Shown: piece after piece, positions 1 to 6,815 of the stretch
Layout of the letters: every line of letters starts with the position of its first letter
Numbering within the stretch: position 1 is the first letter of the stretch
Origin: F23-D06 sp045116675
GTDB taxonomy: Bacteria; Bacteroidota; Bacteroidia; Bacteroidales; WCHB1-69
Assembly: GCA_045116675.1 (NCBI GenBank)
Contig: JBGUMF010000047.1
Span: 1-17,224 of the forward strand
DNA length: 17,224 nucleotides
Direction: 5' to 3'
The notes under the pieces: generated by a model
Databases searched by the model: none
The model's input: only the letters and a program-made list of their open reading frames with translations
Told to the model about the DNA's origin: nothing
Translations under genes and position numbers: made by a program

Positions 1-1181
1 CTTTGCAAGGATTTACAACTCGAAAAAGCGCCCTCCCCAATAGAGACAACTGAATCAGGAATGGAGATTTGTTGCAAGGATTCACAATAAGAAAAAGCCC
101 GACTTCCTATGTAAGTAACGGAATTGGGAATTGTTATATGCTTTAAGGATTTACATTCAAAAAACGCATCTTCTCCAATATGGATAACCGAATCTGGAAT
201 GCTGATTTGCTGCAAGGAGCGACAACACTCAAAGGTGTAGTTACATATCACTTTTGTATTTTCTTTTATCTTATATGTTTTTAACGAATTTACACATTTT
301 AATATTTTTTCCCCATCAGCACTATATTTGATACCGTGTTCATACTCAATAGCATTTGCCATATCTTCCTCCGTCACTTCCGTTGACAAATGCACATCCA
401 ATCTTCCTATAGGAAAACACAATATTTGTGCGGTCCAGGTCTTGTCTTCTACGAGTTCGTTTTGTTCAAAAGTATCATAATATCCCTGTTCTCCTTCTAA
501 CAAGGAGCAAAATTCTTCCATCCGTTTGGTTTTATCGGAAGAGCCGAAATACGGCCCCACGCAGAGAAACTGGTTATACCCTTTCAAACTGTCTTTTATC
601 AAGCCGGAGAATTTTTCAAGGTTGAAGCCTTTTATATCCAGCACATTGGATAGAATATGCAGAGTGGGTGTTTCCTCGCGGCAAACAATGTCATCTTCCA
701 ACAAATCGTCAAATGTTTTGTTCACCGTTTTGATTTCGGCATCCGGGAAGAACACTGAGGCATGGAGTGCAGCACGTTTCAGGCAGATTTCGGAGGGCTC
801 GATCAACGTGATGCTCGTCACCTTTTGTGAGTATCCGTTTGTACGGAGAAAATCCGCATAACACATTGTGCCAATAGCCTGCCCACAACCATAATCTATG
901 ATTTCAATTTCCGTTTGTGATAAAAATTCGTCCGGCAATTTGCCGAAAGCATATTGCAACTTGGCCTGGTGCATCATGCCGAAAGCATAAAGATAGGCTG
1001 TCATTTGAGGCTCGGAATCCAAGATGTCAATGCCTCGATTCAATGCCTCAAAGAGTTCGTCCTGCAAGGCTTGCGGCAGTTCGCGGTAGAATCTGGTGGA
1101 CAAATCCCTCACTTTGTCGAAAGATGGATTATCCATGTATTTCAACTTATACGCGTAGTTGGTGTTTTGTTCTATAATCAT
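1..1181 (-). CDS. SAM-dependent methyltransferase-like domain fused to BspA-type leucine-rich repeats (partial, runs off window)
   Basis: The frame is open from the ATG at 1181 to the window edge (393 codons), so the C-terminus is missing. Residues 1-90 are a helical lead-in. Residues 96-105 read DYGCGQAIGT, a class I methyltransferase glycine-rich SAM-binding loop. E128, in a TLIEPSE stretch, fits the acidic residue that contacts the SAM ribose. Residues from about 300 onward are BspA-like (LRR_5) repeats of 23 residues built on a core resembling LQQISIPDSV..IGE.AF..C.S; about three and a half are visible. There is no signal peptide, so the protein is probably cytoplasmic, whereas many BspA-type repeat proteins are secreted. 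The start lies one base after the stop of the DUF1848 gene, which suggests translational coupling. The fold call is good; the substrate is unknown, and it could be RNA, DNA, protein or a small molecule. Confidence 0.8.
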   Translation of the reverse strand, partial: MIIEQNTNYAYKLKYMDNPSFDKVRDLSTRFYRELPQALQDELFEALNRGIDILDSEPQMTAYLYAFGMMHQAKLQYAFGKLPDEFLSQTEIEIIDYGCGQAIGTMCYADFLRTNGYSQKVTSITLIEPSEICLKRAALHASVFFPDAEIKTVNKTFDDLLEDDIVCREETPTLHILSNVLDIKGFNLEKFSGLIKDSLKGYNQFLCVGPYFGSSDKTKRMEEFCSLLEGEQGYYDTFEQNELVEDKTWTAQILCFPIGRLDVHLSTEVTEEDMANAIEYEHGIKYSADGEKILKCVNSLKTYKIKENTKVICNYTFECCRSLQQISIPDSVIHIGEDAFFECKSLKHITIPNSVTYIGSRAFSYCESLQQISIPDSVVSIGEGAFSSCKSLQ

Positions 1182-1182
1182 G

Positions 1183-2250
1183 CTATTTCCCCGTTATCGT
1201 TTCTGAGTTCCAATTGGTTCTTTTTGCCTGTTCCCAATTCCTCACCGCCACCTCTTTGCCCGTATTAGCGTAGCAGTACTCGCACAGGTGCGGGCAGGTG
1301 TTGTACTCGCCAATATCCTTGCTTACCATGCAGCCGCAGAATTGCCGCTGGTCTTTGTCGCGATTGTCTTTTTTCTTAACAGCATATTGTGTCTCACTGA
1401 GCATAATGGCCCTGTCCGGTATCGGCTCCGCACCAAACAAGGAGTTTTCAATCGTTTTTACCTCCACACCGAGAAAGTCCATCAAAACCTTGTCATGGTA
1501 GGCGAAACGGATCATCAAATCATCGTCCACACAGCGGTTGTGCAGGATCCCATATTGGTCAATGTCAATCTTTTCGCCGCAAGTGGCCAATTTATAATGC
1601 CATTTTTGATTCAATACGGAAAGCTGATGGGCAAGCTTCTCCATCTGCGGTTCCGTCCATTCCTGATAATTCACATGGCTTTTTTCCAGATTAGCCTTCA
1701 CCTTCCGGTATGAAGCGATATCGGCAAAACTGAAAACGAGCTTCTCCGTGTAGCCTTGCAACTGGTCGCCAAGGTTTTCAATTTTCCTCAACAAATCGTC
1801 TATTCCTATCCGGTCCGTCAGGATCAGTGGGTCGAAACGCCATATCACACGGCCTTTGCCCAATTTGTCCACCAGCCTTTTAAACGTGTCAATCCTTTTC
1901 TCCAAAGACGGAACACCCTTTTCCAAACCCTCCTTTTCATAATCATTCAACGTGTACTGGATATAGCAATCGATGTTTCTATCCTTCAACTCATCAAGAT
2001 GTTTTAACAGCGGTTCAGGATTCTTGGACCAGAAGACGATGAAACGGCATTTCTCGTACGAAACAAAACTCCTCACGCCGTTGAAGGGATTGGTCCACGC
2101 GGAATAGCCCACCATCAGGCGGTGGAAAAACCAGTCGGCATAAAAGGCGGGTATGTCGGTGCTGCGGCTTGCAGAGACAATAATCGGAGCCTGGGCAGCC
2201 GCCAGTTCTCCGTTTTCACGTTTTATCTGTATTTTACTCCATTGGGCCAT
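1183..2250 (-). CDS. DUF1848 family protein, probable Fe-S enzyme
   Basis: This 355-residue protein matches DUF1848. The N-terminus has the family's SASRSTDIPAFY stretch (about residues 26-37), followed by YSAWTNPFNG and FVSYEKCRFIVFWSKNPEPL. The C-terminus has five clustered cysteines: C305, C307, C319, C323 and C326. The last three form C-x3-C-x2-C with the context CPHLCEYCYAN, the spacing used by radical SAM enzymes for their 4Fe-4S cluster, but here at the C-terminal end. The family is functionally uncharacterised as far as I know, and a radical-SAM-like role has been suggested from this cysteine pattern. A -7 element ends 25 bases before the ATG, so the gene has its own promoter just beyond the stop of the DnaB-like gene. 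The methyltransferase-repeat fusion follows after one base. Confidence 0.87.
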   Translation of the reverse strand: MAQWSKIQIKRENGELAAAQAPIIVSASRSTDIPAFYADWFFHRLMVGYSAWTNPFNGVRSFVSYEKCRFIVFWSKNPEPLLKHLDELKDRNIDCYIQYTLNDYEKEGLEKGVPSLEKRIDTFKRLVDKLGKGRVIWRFDPLILTDRIGIDDLLRKIENLGDQLQGYTEKLVFSFADIASYRKVKANLEKSHVNYQEWTEPQMEKLAHQLSVLNQKWHYKLATCGEKIDIDQYGILHNRCVDDDLMIRFAYHDKVLMDFLGVEVKTIENSLFGAEPIPDRAIMLSETQYAVKKKDNRDKDQRQFCGCMVSKDIGEYNTCPHLCEYCYANTGKEVAVRNWEQAKRTNWNSETITGK

Positions 2251-2275
2251 AGTGGGAATTCGTTGTTTAGGTTTG

Positions 2276-2283
2276 CAAAAATA
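2276..2283 (-). promoter_or_regulatory. -7 promoter element for the DUF1848 gene
   Basis: TATTTTTG on the minus strand matches the Bacteroidota TAnnTTTG element and lies 25 bases before the ATG at 2250. It begins 12 bases beyond the stop codon of the DnaB-like gene. No clear -33 TTTG at standard spacing was seen. Confidence 0.6.
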
Positions 2284-2295
2284 GTATTTTTCGCT

Positions 2296-3267
2296 TTACC
2301 CGAAACTTCTGTTTGGCTCACTAAAAGGCATCGGATGATCCGCCAGCAACGACCCGTTATCCTCATCATAATTCTCATCCCGGAAACTGGCATGATTGTC
2401 AAAATGCATTCGAATATAGCCGGTCCTGCTATAGCAGCTCTTTTCCACCATGATCTCAGCCATGTTTACAGCAGTGGTATCGTCTTCAAATGTTCTTATC
2501 AAGTAGTATTCAGGACGATATATGAATATTATCATGGAGGAATAGACCATAATGTGTCCCCAGTCTTTCAAATCGCTTAACCTGGGACGATGTATTTTAC
2601 GGTATTCCACAGAACGATTTAATGGGGCGGTTATAACGACTGCCACCTTCAATCGGATGGCCGCTTGACGCAACTTTATAATCTCCTGCGACAACTCCTC
2701 GCGTTTCGTAGCATACATAATCTCTTTCAGACCGTCAACAAAGAAAATACGCACATGGTTCTCCTGATGCAGATGCTCCATACGACTGACAATCTCATCC
2801 ATGGTCACGCCCAAGTCGTGCTCTATCCACACCGGGGCCTCTTTCATCAGTTTGATGGCTGTCTTAGCCTGATTCATATCCTGATCACACCAAGACCTGT
2901 CCCCTTCTTGCAGATGACGAAAGCCGGCCGCCTCTAAATCCTCTACCACCTTGCTTGGGAGCCTCTTGCCCTCATGTCTGTATGGGTCATCCTCCCAATA
3001 ATCTACCAGAGAGGCCTTCAGCCTCCTCACAATCTCAATCTCATTCAACTCAAGCGAAAAATAGGCCGAGGGTACTTTCTGAACCACCCCAATATTGCGC
3101 AGCAAGGATACGCAAAACGCCGTCGTCCCCATTCCAGGACGGCCGGCAACAGTCGTTATTTCCCTTATCCGCAAGCCGCCAATTACATGGTCAAGATCTC
3201 TAAAGCCAGTGACTATGGGCCTCATTTCTTTGCTGGAGGAAAACTCCATTATCTCGTTTAATTCCAT
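2296..3267 (-). CDS. DnaB-like helicase C-terminal domain protein with altered Walker A
   Basis: This 323-residue protein corresponds to the RecA-like ATPase half of the replicative helicase DnaB and lacks the N-terminal DnaG-interacting domain. Recognisable motifs are TGFRDLDHVIGGL (residues 20-32), the P-loop region GRPGMGTT (42-49), FSLEL with E73 at the usual catalytic glutamate position, a Walker-B-like FFVDGLKEI (D178), and a late block RPRLSDLK...IIFIYRPEYY (about 227-255). Two key positions differ from the family. The Walker A lysine is threonine (T48), and the SQLNR glutamine position is proline (P215, in TAPLNR). ATP hydrolysis may therefore be impaired, and a regulatory or structural role is possible. 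The promoter is uncertain: an imperfect TAGATTTA lies at 3281-3288. The vWA gene is 69 bases upstream on the same strand. Confidence 0.85.
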   Translation of the reverse strand: MELNEIMEFSSSKEMRPIVTGFRDLDHVIGGLRIREITTVAGRPGMGTTAFCVSLLRNIGVVQKVPSAYFSLELNEIEIVRRLKASLVDYWEDDPYRHEGKRLPSKVVEDLEAAGFRHLQEGDRSWCDQDMNQAKTAIKLMKEAPVWIEHDLGVTMDEIVSRMEHLHQENHVRIFFVDGLKEIMYATKREELSQEIIKLRQAAIRLKVAVVITAPLNRSVEYRKIHRPRLSDLKDWGHIMVYSSMIIFIYRPEYYLIRTFEDDTTAVNMAEIMVEKSCYSRTGYIRMHFDNHASFRDENYDEDNGSLLADHPMPFSEPNRSFG

Positions 3268-3336
3268 TAGAATAAGTACATAAATCTATACAACCATTAA
3301 AAAACGGCCACCACAATAATTCTAATTAATATAAAA

Positions 3337-4191
3337 TCAGAAGGGTAGATCCTCCTCATCGACACCTAGATCTTCCGCCCGCTTCTTCTTGTTGATTTTC
3401 GCATACTCCCGATATACCGACGACATCTCCACATCGCCAGAGGCCTGACAACAGCACACTTTGGAGGCAAAGATTTCGCGCGACCTGCGACCACCACGGG
3501 AAAGGCTCGCCGCCTCAATCAGATCCGCAGTCCTGTCATCACTTCTGAACGGGACGCTCACTCCGCCCGTAATCTTGGAAAGCATCTCATACCATGCCAA
3601 ACCATGAATGGATACCGTGTCAAACTTGATTCCCTTCTCCGCTGCTTTGCGAGCCTCCGTTTCCCAGTCAATATTGCTGTTTCTCACGATTTTCCCGTAT
3701 GAGTATCCCACTTCGTGAGGCGCTGCATCCGCAATCAGCAGCACCGCCTTGGTAGAGCTTTCGCGCCATGGGGTTTCTTCTATTATCTTCTTGATTACCA
3801 ATTCATAAAATTCATCACCATCACCACCATCGGTATCCTGCGATTCCCTGATAAAACGCATAATCCCGTTTTCATTATCTGTCAACGGCAAACACTGATA
3901 CGCCTTTCCAAAGGTCTCTGCATCCACCATATCGCAATAATCCCCAAACGCCACAACCCCTATCCGCAGATCCGAATTGGCATCGAATAGCCGCGGAACG
4001 AGTTCCGAAACCTGTTTCCGCACATCGTCAATATACCTGGCCATGGAGCCGGTGGTATCGAACGCAATCACCATATCCAACCTGCCGTCCACTTCCGGGA
4101 CCTCGAATCGGGTTGTTTTAGATTCAACAACTTTTTTATTTTCAGTCTTTTCCCCTTTCCTTCCAGATGATTTTCTTAAAATTTTTGCCAT
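3337..4191 (-). CDS. von Willebrand factor A (vWA) domain protein
   Basis: This is a 284-residue protein. The metal-ion-dependent adhesion site begins with DTTGS at residues 45-49 (D45, T47, S49, a DxTxS variant of DxSxS). Further on come a DTDGGDGDE segment and LIADAAPHEVGYSYG, which fit the later metal ligands of vWA domains. The first 35 residues are basic and hydrophilic (KSSGRKGEKTENKK), so the protein is probably cytoplasmic with a flexible tail. The C-terminal part contains a run of three cysteines in SKVCCCQASG and ends in an acidic EEDLPF. I chose the ATG at 4191 over an in-frame TTG six bases upstream. vWA proteins often work with partner ATPases; the DnaB-like gene next door is a possible partner, but this is only a guess. 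Confidence 0.85.
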   Translation of the reverse strand: MAKILRKSSGRKGEKTENKKVVESKTTRFEVPEVDGRLDMVIAFDTTGSMARYIDDVRKQVSELVPRLFDANSDLRIGVVAFGDYCDMVDAETFGKAYQCLPLTDNENGIMRFIRESQDTDGGDGDEFYELVIKKIIEETPWRESSTKAVLLIADAAPHEVGYSYGKIVRNSNIDWETEARKAAEKGIKFDTVSIHGLAWYEMLSKITGGVSVPFRSDDRTADLIEAASLSRGGRRSREIFASKVCCCQASGDVEMSSVYREYAKINKKKRAEDLGVDEEDLPF

Positions 4192-4260
4192 TTCCAATAG
4201 TTTTTTTGTAAAACATTTTTTTACTTTAGATTTCAGGAAAACAATTTGTCATTCCCGCGG

Positions 4261-4268
4261 CAAAAATA
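4261..4268 (-). promoter_or_regulatory. -7 promoter element for the vWA gene
   Basis: TATTTTTG on the minus strand matches TAnnTTTG and lies about 70 bases before the ATG at 4191. It follows an imperfect inverted repeat at 4272-4292. That hairpin plus the T run could instead end transcription of the upstream gene, so the site may act as a promoter, a terminator or both. Confidence 0.45.
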
Positions 4269-4320
4269 CTGGATAGGGTAATGCCTATTCCTTTTTCACA
4301 AGGCTTGCAAACGGAACGGA

Positions 4321-5391
4321 CTATCGGATCTCTATCATGTTATGAGGCAAGATTATACGCTTCGGCATGCCACGTTTGCCCGTGACATAGTAGTGGCGGG
4401 CGTACGCATCGTCAATTTTCAACAAGAATGCCTCCCGGATGCGCGCACACTTCTCATTGATGGAGTTTTTGGTTGGGTCCGTCAAATCCCGGATACTCTG
4501 TCGGATGGCTTCATCTTCTATTCTCGGACTGATTTGTCTGTAAATCGAAAGCAATTCCGGGTAGAAATCGCTAAGTTCCTTGAACACAATGCCTTCCTGA
4601 TGCCTCAAAAAGAGCATGAATACGGCCTTTGGCAAGGGTGGCATCTCAATCTCCACATCCCCATAATCGGGCAGCATAATCTTATAGTCACGCGTTACGA
4701 CCAGCCGGCTCAACAACGGTTTCTCATCAATTAGAGCGCGTAGCCTGTCCAGCTGCACTCCGCGCCGCCGCAGCTCGAGAATACGTTCCTCCGCCTCCTT
4801 CAGCAATTTCTTGGAGCTGGATTCAAATTGCAAATCAGCATTCTCACGCAACGCTTCCTCCCGACTAATATCCGCCGGACACATGCACACCTGCGCACAT
4901 GCTTCACCATAATATATCGGGATTGTGCTCAACGCCTGGAAATAGGCAAACACCTGTTTGTACAAGCCTCCTAACAGATTCGTATTCAGCTTAGCAACTG
5001 AAAAATAATAGTTTTTTCCATAACACTCGTGCTCCGGCGAATACGGTCTATAATGCAACAACGAAGGTCCCGAGATATCCCCTTCTTCCAGATATTGCAA
5101 AAATATCGAAGTGTCAAATTCATCCAACACCACCGGCTCTTTGGATTTCCTATATGGAAACATATATCGTATAGTATCCTCGTTCACAACACCTTTATCC
5201 ATTCGCGGCCCATACAGTAGAGTGTAATCAGGGAAACATCGGCTTATTTCATCGTAATGATGTTGGAAAAAGAAGTTAACAATCGAAGCGCGTCCCGTAT
5301 TCACGAAAAAAACGTCGTGCACATTGGGCGTAAACGGGAGATTCCGCGAGACCAGAATATTTGAAGTTTCTTGCAGCTTTAAGCGTTTCAT
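4321..5391 (-). CDS. Conserved-looking protein of unknown function (356 aa)
   Basis: I do not recognise a named domain. The start is the ATG at 5391 (MKRLKLQETSN); a TTG-initiated version would begin at 5427, upstream of the -7 element, and is unlikely. The N-terminal half (1-175) is mixed, with aromatic-rich stretches and no signal peptide. Residues about 178-215 are charged and helical (REEALRENADLQ...EERILELRRRG), possibly a short coiled coil. Residues about 250-356 form a compact domain starting PPLPKAVFMLFLRHQEG and containing NSINEKCARIREAF and YYVTGKRGMPKRI. That domain recalls uncharacterised Bacteroidota proteins I have seen, and a winged-helix-like fold is possible but not shown. 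There are no catalytic motifs I can point to. It is the first gene of the minus-strand run that continues through the vWA and DnaB-like genes. Confidence 0.8.
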   Translation of the reverse strand: MKRLKLQETSNILVSRNLPFTPNVHDVFFVNTGRASIVNFFFQHHYDEISRCFPDYTLLYGPRMDKGVVNEDTIRYMFPYRKSKEPVVLDEFDTSIFLQYLEEGDISGPSLLHYRPYSPEHECYGKNYYFSVAKLNTNLLGGLYKQVFAYFQALSTIPIYYGEACAQVCMCPADISREEALRENADLQFESSSKKLLKEAEERILELRRRGVQLDRLRALIDEKPLLSRLVVTRDYKIMLPDYGDVEIEMPPLPKAVFMLFLRHQEGIVFKELSDFYPELLSIYRQISPRIEDEAIRQSIRDLTDPTKNSINEKCARIREAFLLKIDDAYARHYYVTGKRGMPKRIILPHNMIEIR

Positions 5392-5416
5392 AAATTTGAT
5401 GTCAGTTTTGTGCCAA

Positions 5417-5424
5417 CAAAAATA
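5417..5424 (-). promoter_or_regulatory. -7 promoter element for the 356-aa unknown gene
   Basis: TATTTTTG on the minus strand matches TAnnTTTG and lies 25 bases before the ATG at 5391. An upstream TTTG is present but at 15-base spacing, shorter than usual. The element's position argues against the alternative TTG start at 5427. Confidence 0.55.
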
Positions 5425-5730
5425 CAACTTTCACCTTGACAAATCTATTGTATCTACATGAATTCTCAAAAAAACACACATTGACAACTATCAGCTCAAT
5501 TGTCGTACAGATACGTGCATATGTCATAAACACGAGCAAACAAATGCTAAGCCCGTGTTTCCCGCCAGCCAATGCCGTCCTTTTCGCGGCGGTCTCTCCC
5601 CGTTCTCCGTGACACGTGCCTGCCGCGCCGCGATATTGTGTGCGGCGGCCCCATCGTTACCCACCCCGACAGGCCGTCGGCCTGTCCTGATTCGTCTGCG
5701 AGAGGCCAAAACATTGCTATTCATTATCTG
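5425..5730. other. Gene-poor, GC-rich intergenic stretch with hairpins
   Basis: I see no convincing gene here. The first 100 bases are AT-rich upstream DNA of the unknown gene. From about 5550 the composition becomes strongly GC-rich and full of short inverted repeats, including the perfect 8-bp stem at 5668-5686. It runs directly into the tandem hairpin repeats at 5731. A 66-codon minus-strand frame (5524-5724) crosses it, but its arginine-rich composition and the lack of a promoter element suggest chance. Confidence 0.5.
5668..5686. repeat. Perfect 8-bp inverted repeat
   Basis: GACAGGCC, a GTC loop and GGCCTGTC form a perfect GC-rich hairpin on either strand. There is no T run after it on either side, so it does not look like a simple intrinsic terminator. 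Confidence 0.6.
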
Positions 5731-5895
5731 TTCCTACCGAGCTTCCGTCCCAGTCGGGACGTGGGGCATGCGGCGGCATTTGTCCTACCGAGCTTTTGCC
5801 CCTACCGGGGCATTTGTGCATGCGGGGGGCCTGTTTCTACCAAGCTTTCGTCCCTGTCGGGACGTAGGGCATGTGAGGCGGCATCTGTTCCTACC
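5731..5895. repeat. Tandem ~52-bp hairpin repeats (three units plus a fragment)
   Basis: Units begin with TCCTACCGAGCTT-like sequence at 5732, 5783 and 5835, with a truncated fourth at 5889 (periods 51, 52 and 54). Each full unit has a 6-bp hairpin: 5746-5761 (CGTCCC/GGGACG), 5797-5812 (TGCCCC/GGGGCA) and 5849-5864 (CGTCCC/GGGACG), each with a 4-base loop. Each hairpin is followed by a GCATG-containing spacer. The middle unit differs from the others at two stem pairs, with both bases changed each time. The array lies just beyond the 3' end of the acyltransferase gene. Its function is unknown. Confidence 0.8.
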
Positions 5896-5939
5896 GCAGG
5901 ACAACCATCTTCATCAACGACAAGGAGGTGGAAGGGGCT

Positions 5940-6815
5940 TTAATCTTCTTCGAAAACAAATTTCCAGCGGCGGTGGCTCCAGAGCCAGCAGGCGGGATTG
6001 GTGCGGATCGTCTTCTCGAGGAGTTCCACGTATGTTTGGGTGATGGCATACGGCTCACATTCAGCAGGATGCTCGGCAATCACCTGCACATCCACACGAT
6101 AGTGCCCCATCCGCTCCCGCACCACCTCGTAATAGAGCACGGGAATGTCATACTTGCAGGCAAAATGCTCCGCCCCGAAAATCACCCCCGTGGTCTGGTT
6201 CAGAAAACGGGTCACATAGCAACGCTTCTTGCTGTTGGGTGACTGGTCACTGAGCATCATATAGGCAACCGGAACATGCTGGCTATCATACCGTTCAAAG
6301 GTTTCACGCACCGTGTCAGCGAAGACCACCTCCGTGCCATAGCGGGTGCGGGCGCGATTGACGGTCTTCTCAAACCCCTTGTCGGAGTTGGCTTTGCCCA
6401 CCCCTACCCCATGGTGTTCGAACATCTCATCCAACGCCAAAATCATCCATTCCCAGTTGTTGAAATGCGACGACATCAGAATGACACTTTTGCCCTGCCG
6501 GAAATATTGATTTACAAGTTCGGGGTTTGAACAGTGATAGCGGCGTTTCAGATTGCGACGGCTCATCACCAGCATCTTAATCATCTCCACAACGATCTGT
6601 GAGAGATGCCAATAGTATTGGTTGCGCAGATGGCAGATTTCCGTGTCGGATTTTTCAGGAAAGGAATTGCGCAGATTCCGGTCAACCACCTTGCGCCGGT
6701 AACGTATCACATAGTTCAACACCACATACAGCGGACCAGCCAGCCCATAGAGAAGGCACATCGGCAACATCGCCAACGGATAGCAGAAAAGGTATATCAG
6801 CAGGCGGGAGATCAT
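5940..6815 (-). CDS. LpxL/HtrB-family lipid A acyltransferase
   Basis: This 291-residue protein belongs to the lysophospholipid/lipid A acyltransferase family, which adds secondary acyl chains to lipid A at the inner membrane. An N-terminal hydrophobic segment (about residues 5-35) would anchor it. The catalytic HX4E motif is H117 to E122 in SSHFNNWEW. DQSPN and the C-terminal WLWSHRRWK are further family signatures. Length is normal for the family. Its ATG overlaps the stop of the phosphatase gene by four bases (ATGA), so the two are co-transcribed and probably translationally coupled. Which acyl position it modifies cannot be read from sequence; an ornithine- or other lipid acyltransferase role is less likely but possible. 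Confidence 0.9.
   Translation of the reverse strand: MISRLLIYLFCYPLAMLPMCLLYGLAGPLYVVLNYVIRYRRKVVDRNLRNSFPEKSDTEICHLRNQYYWHLSQIVVEMIKMLVMSRRNLKRRYHCSNPELVNQYFRQGKSVILMSSHFNNWEWMILALDEMFEHHGVGVGKANSDKGFEKTVNRARTRYGTEVVFADTVRETFERYDSQHVPVAYMMLSDQSPNSKKRCYVTRFLNQTTGVIFGAEHFACKYDIPVLYYEVVRERMGHYRVDVQVIAEHPAECEPYAITQTYVELLEKTIRTNPACWLWSHRRWKFVFEED

Noticed and set aside
4272..4292. Imperfect inverted repeat upstream of the vWA gene as a definite terminator
   Set aside because: The stem is interrupted by a bulge, and the following T run overlaps a good -7 element. I noted the ambiguity in the promoter entry rather than calling a terminator.
5524..5724. 66-codon minus-strand frame in the GC-rich intergenic region
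   Set aside because: It is arginine-rich, low in information and crosses a perfect palindrome. No -7 element precedes it and no domain is recognisable. It is more likely a by-product of repetitive GC-rich DNA.
5731..5895. Tandem units considered as a CRISPR array
   Set aside because: The whole 52-bp unit repeats, including the parts that would be spacers. The units are imperfect, only three are present, and no cas gene is nearby.
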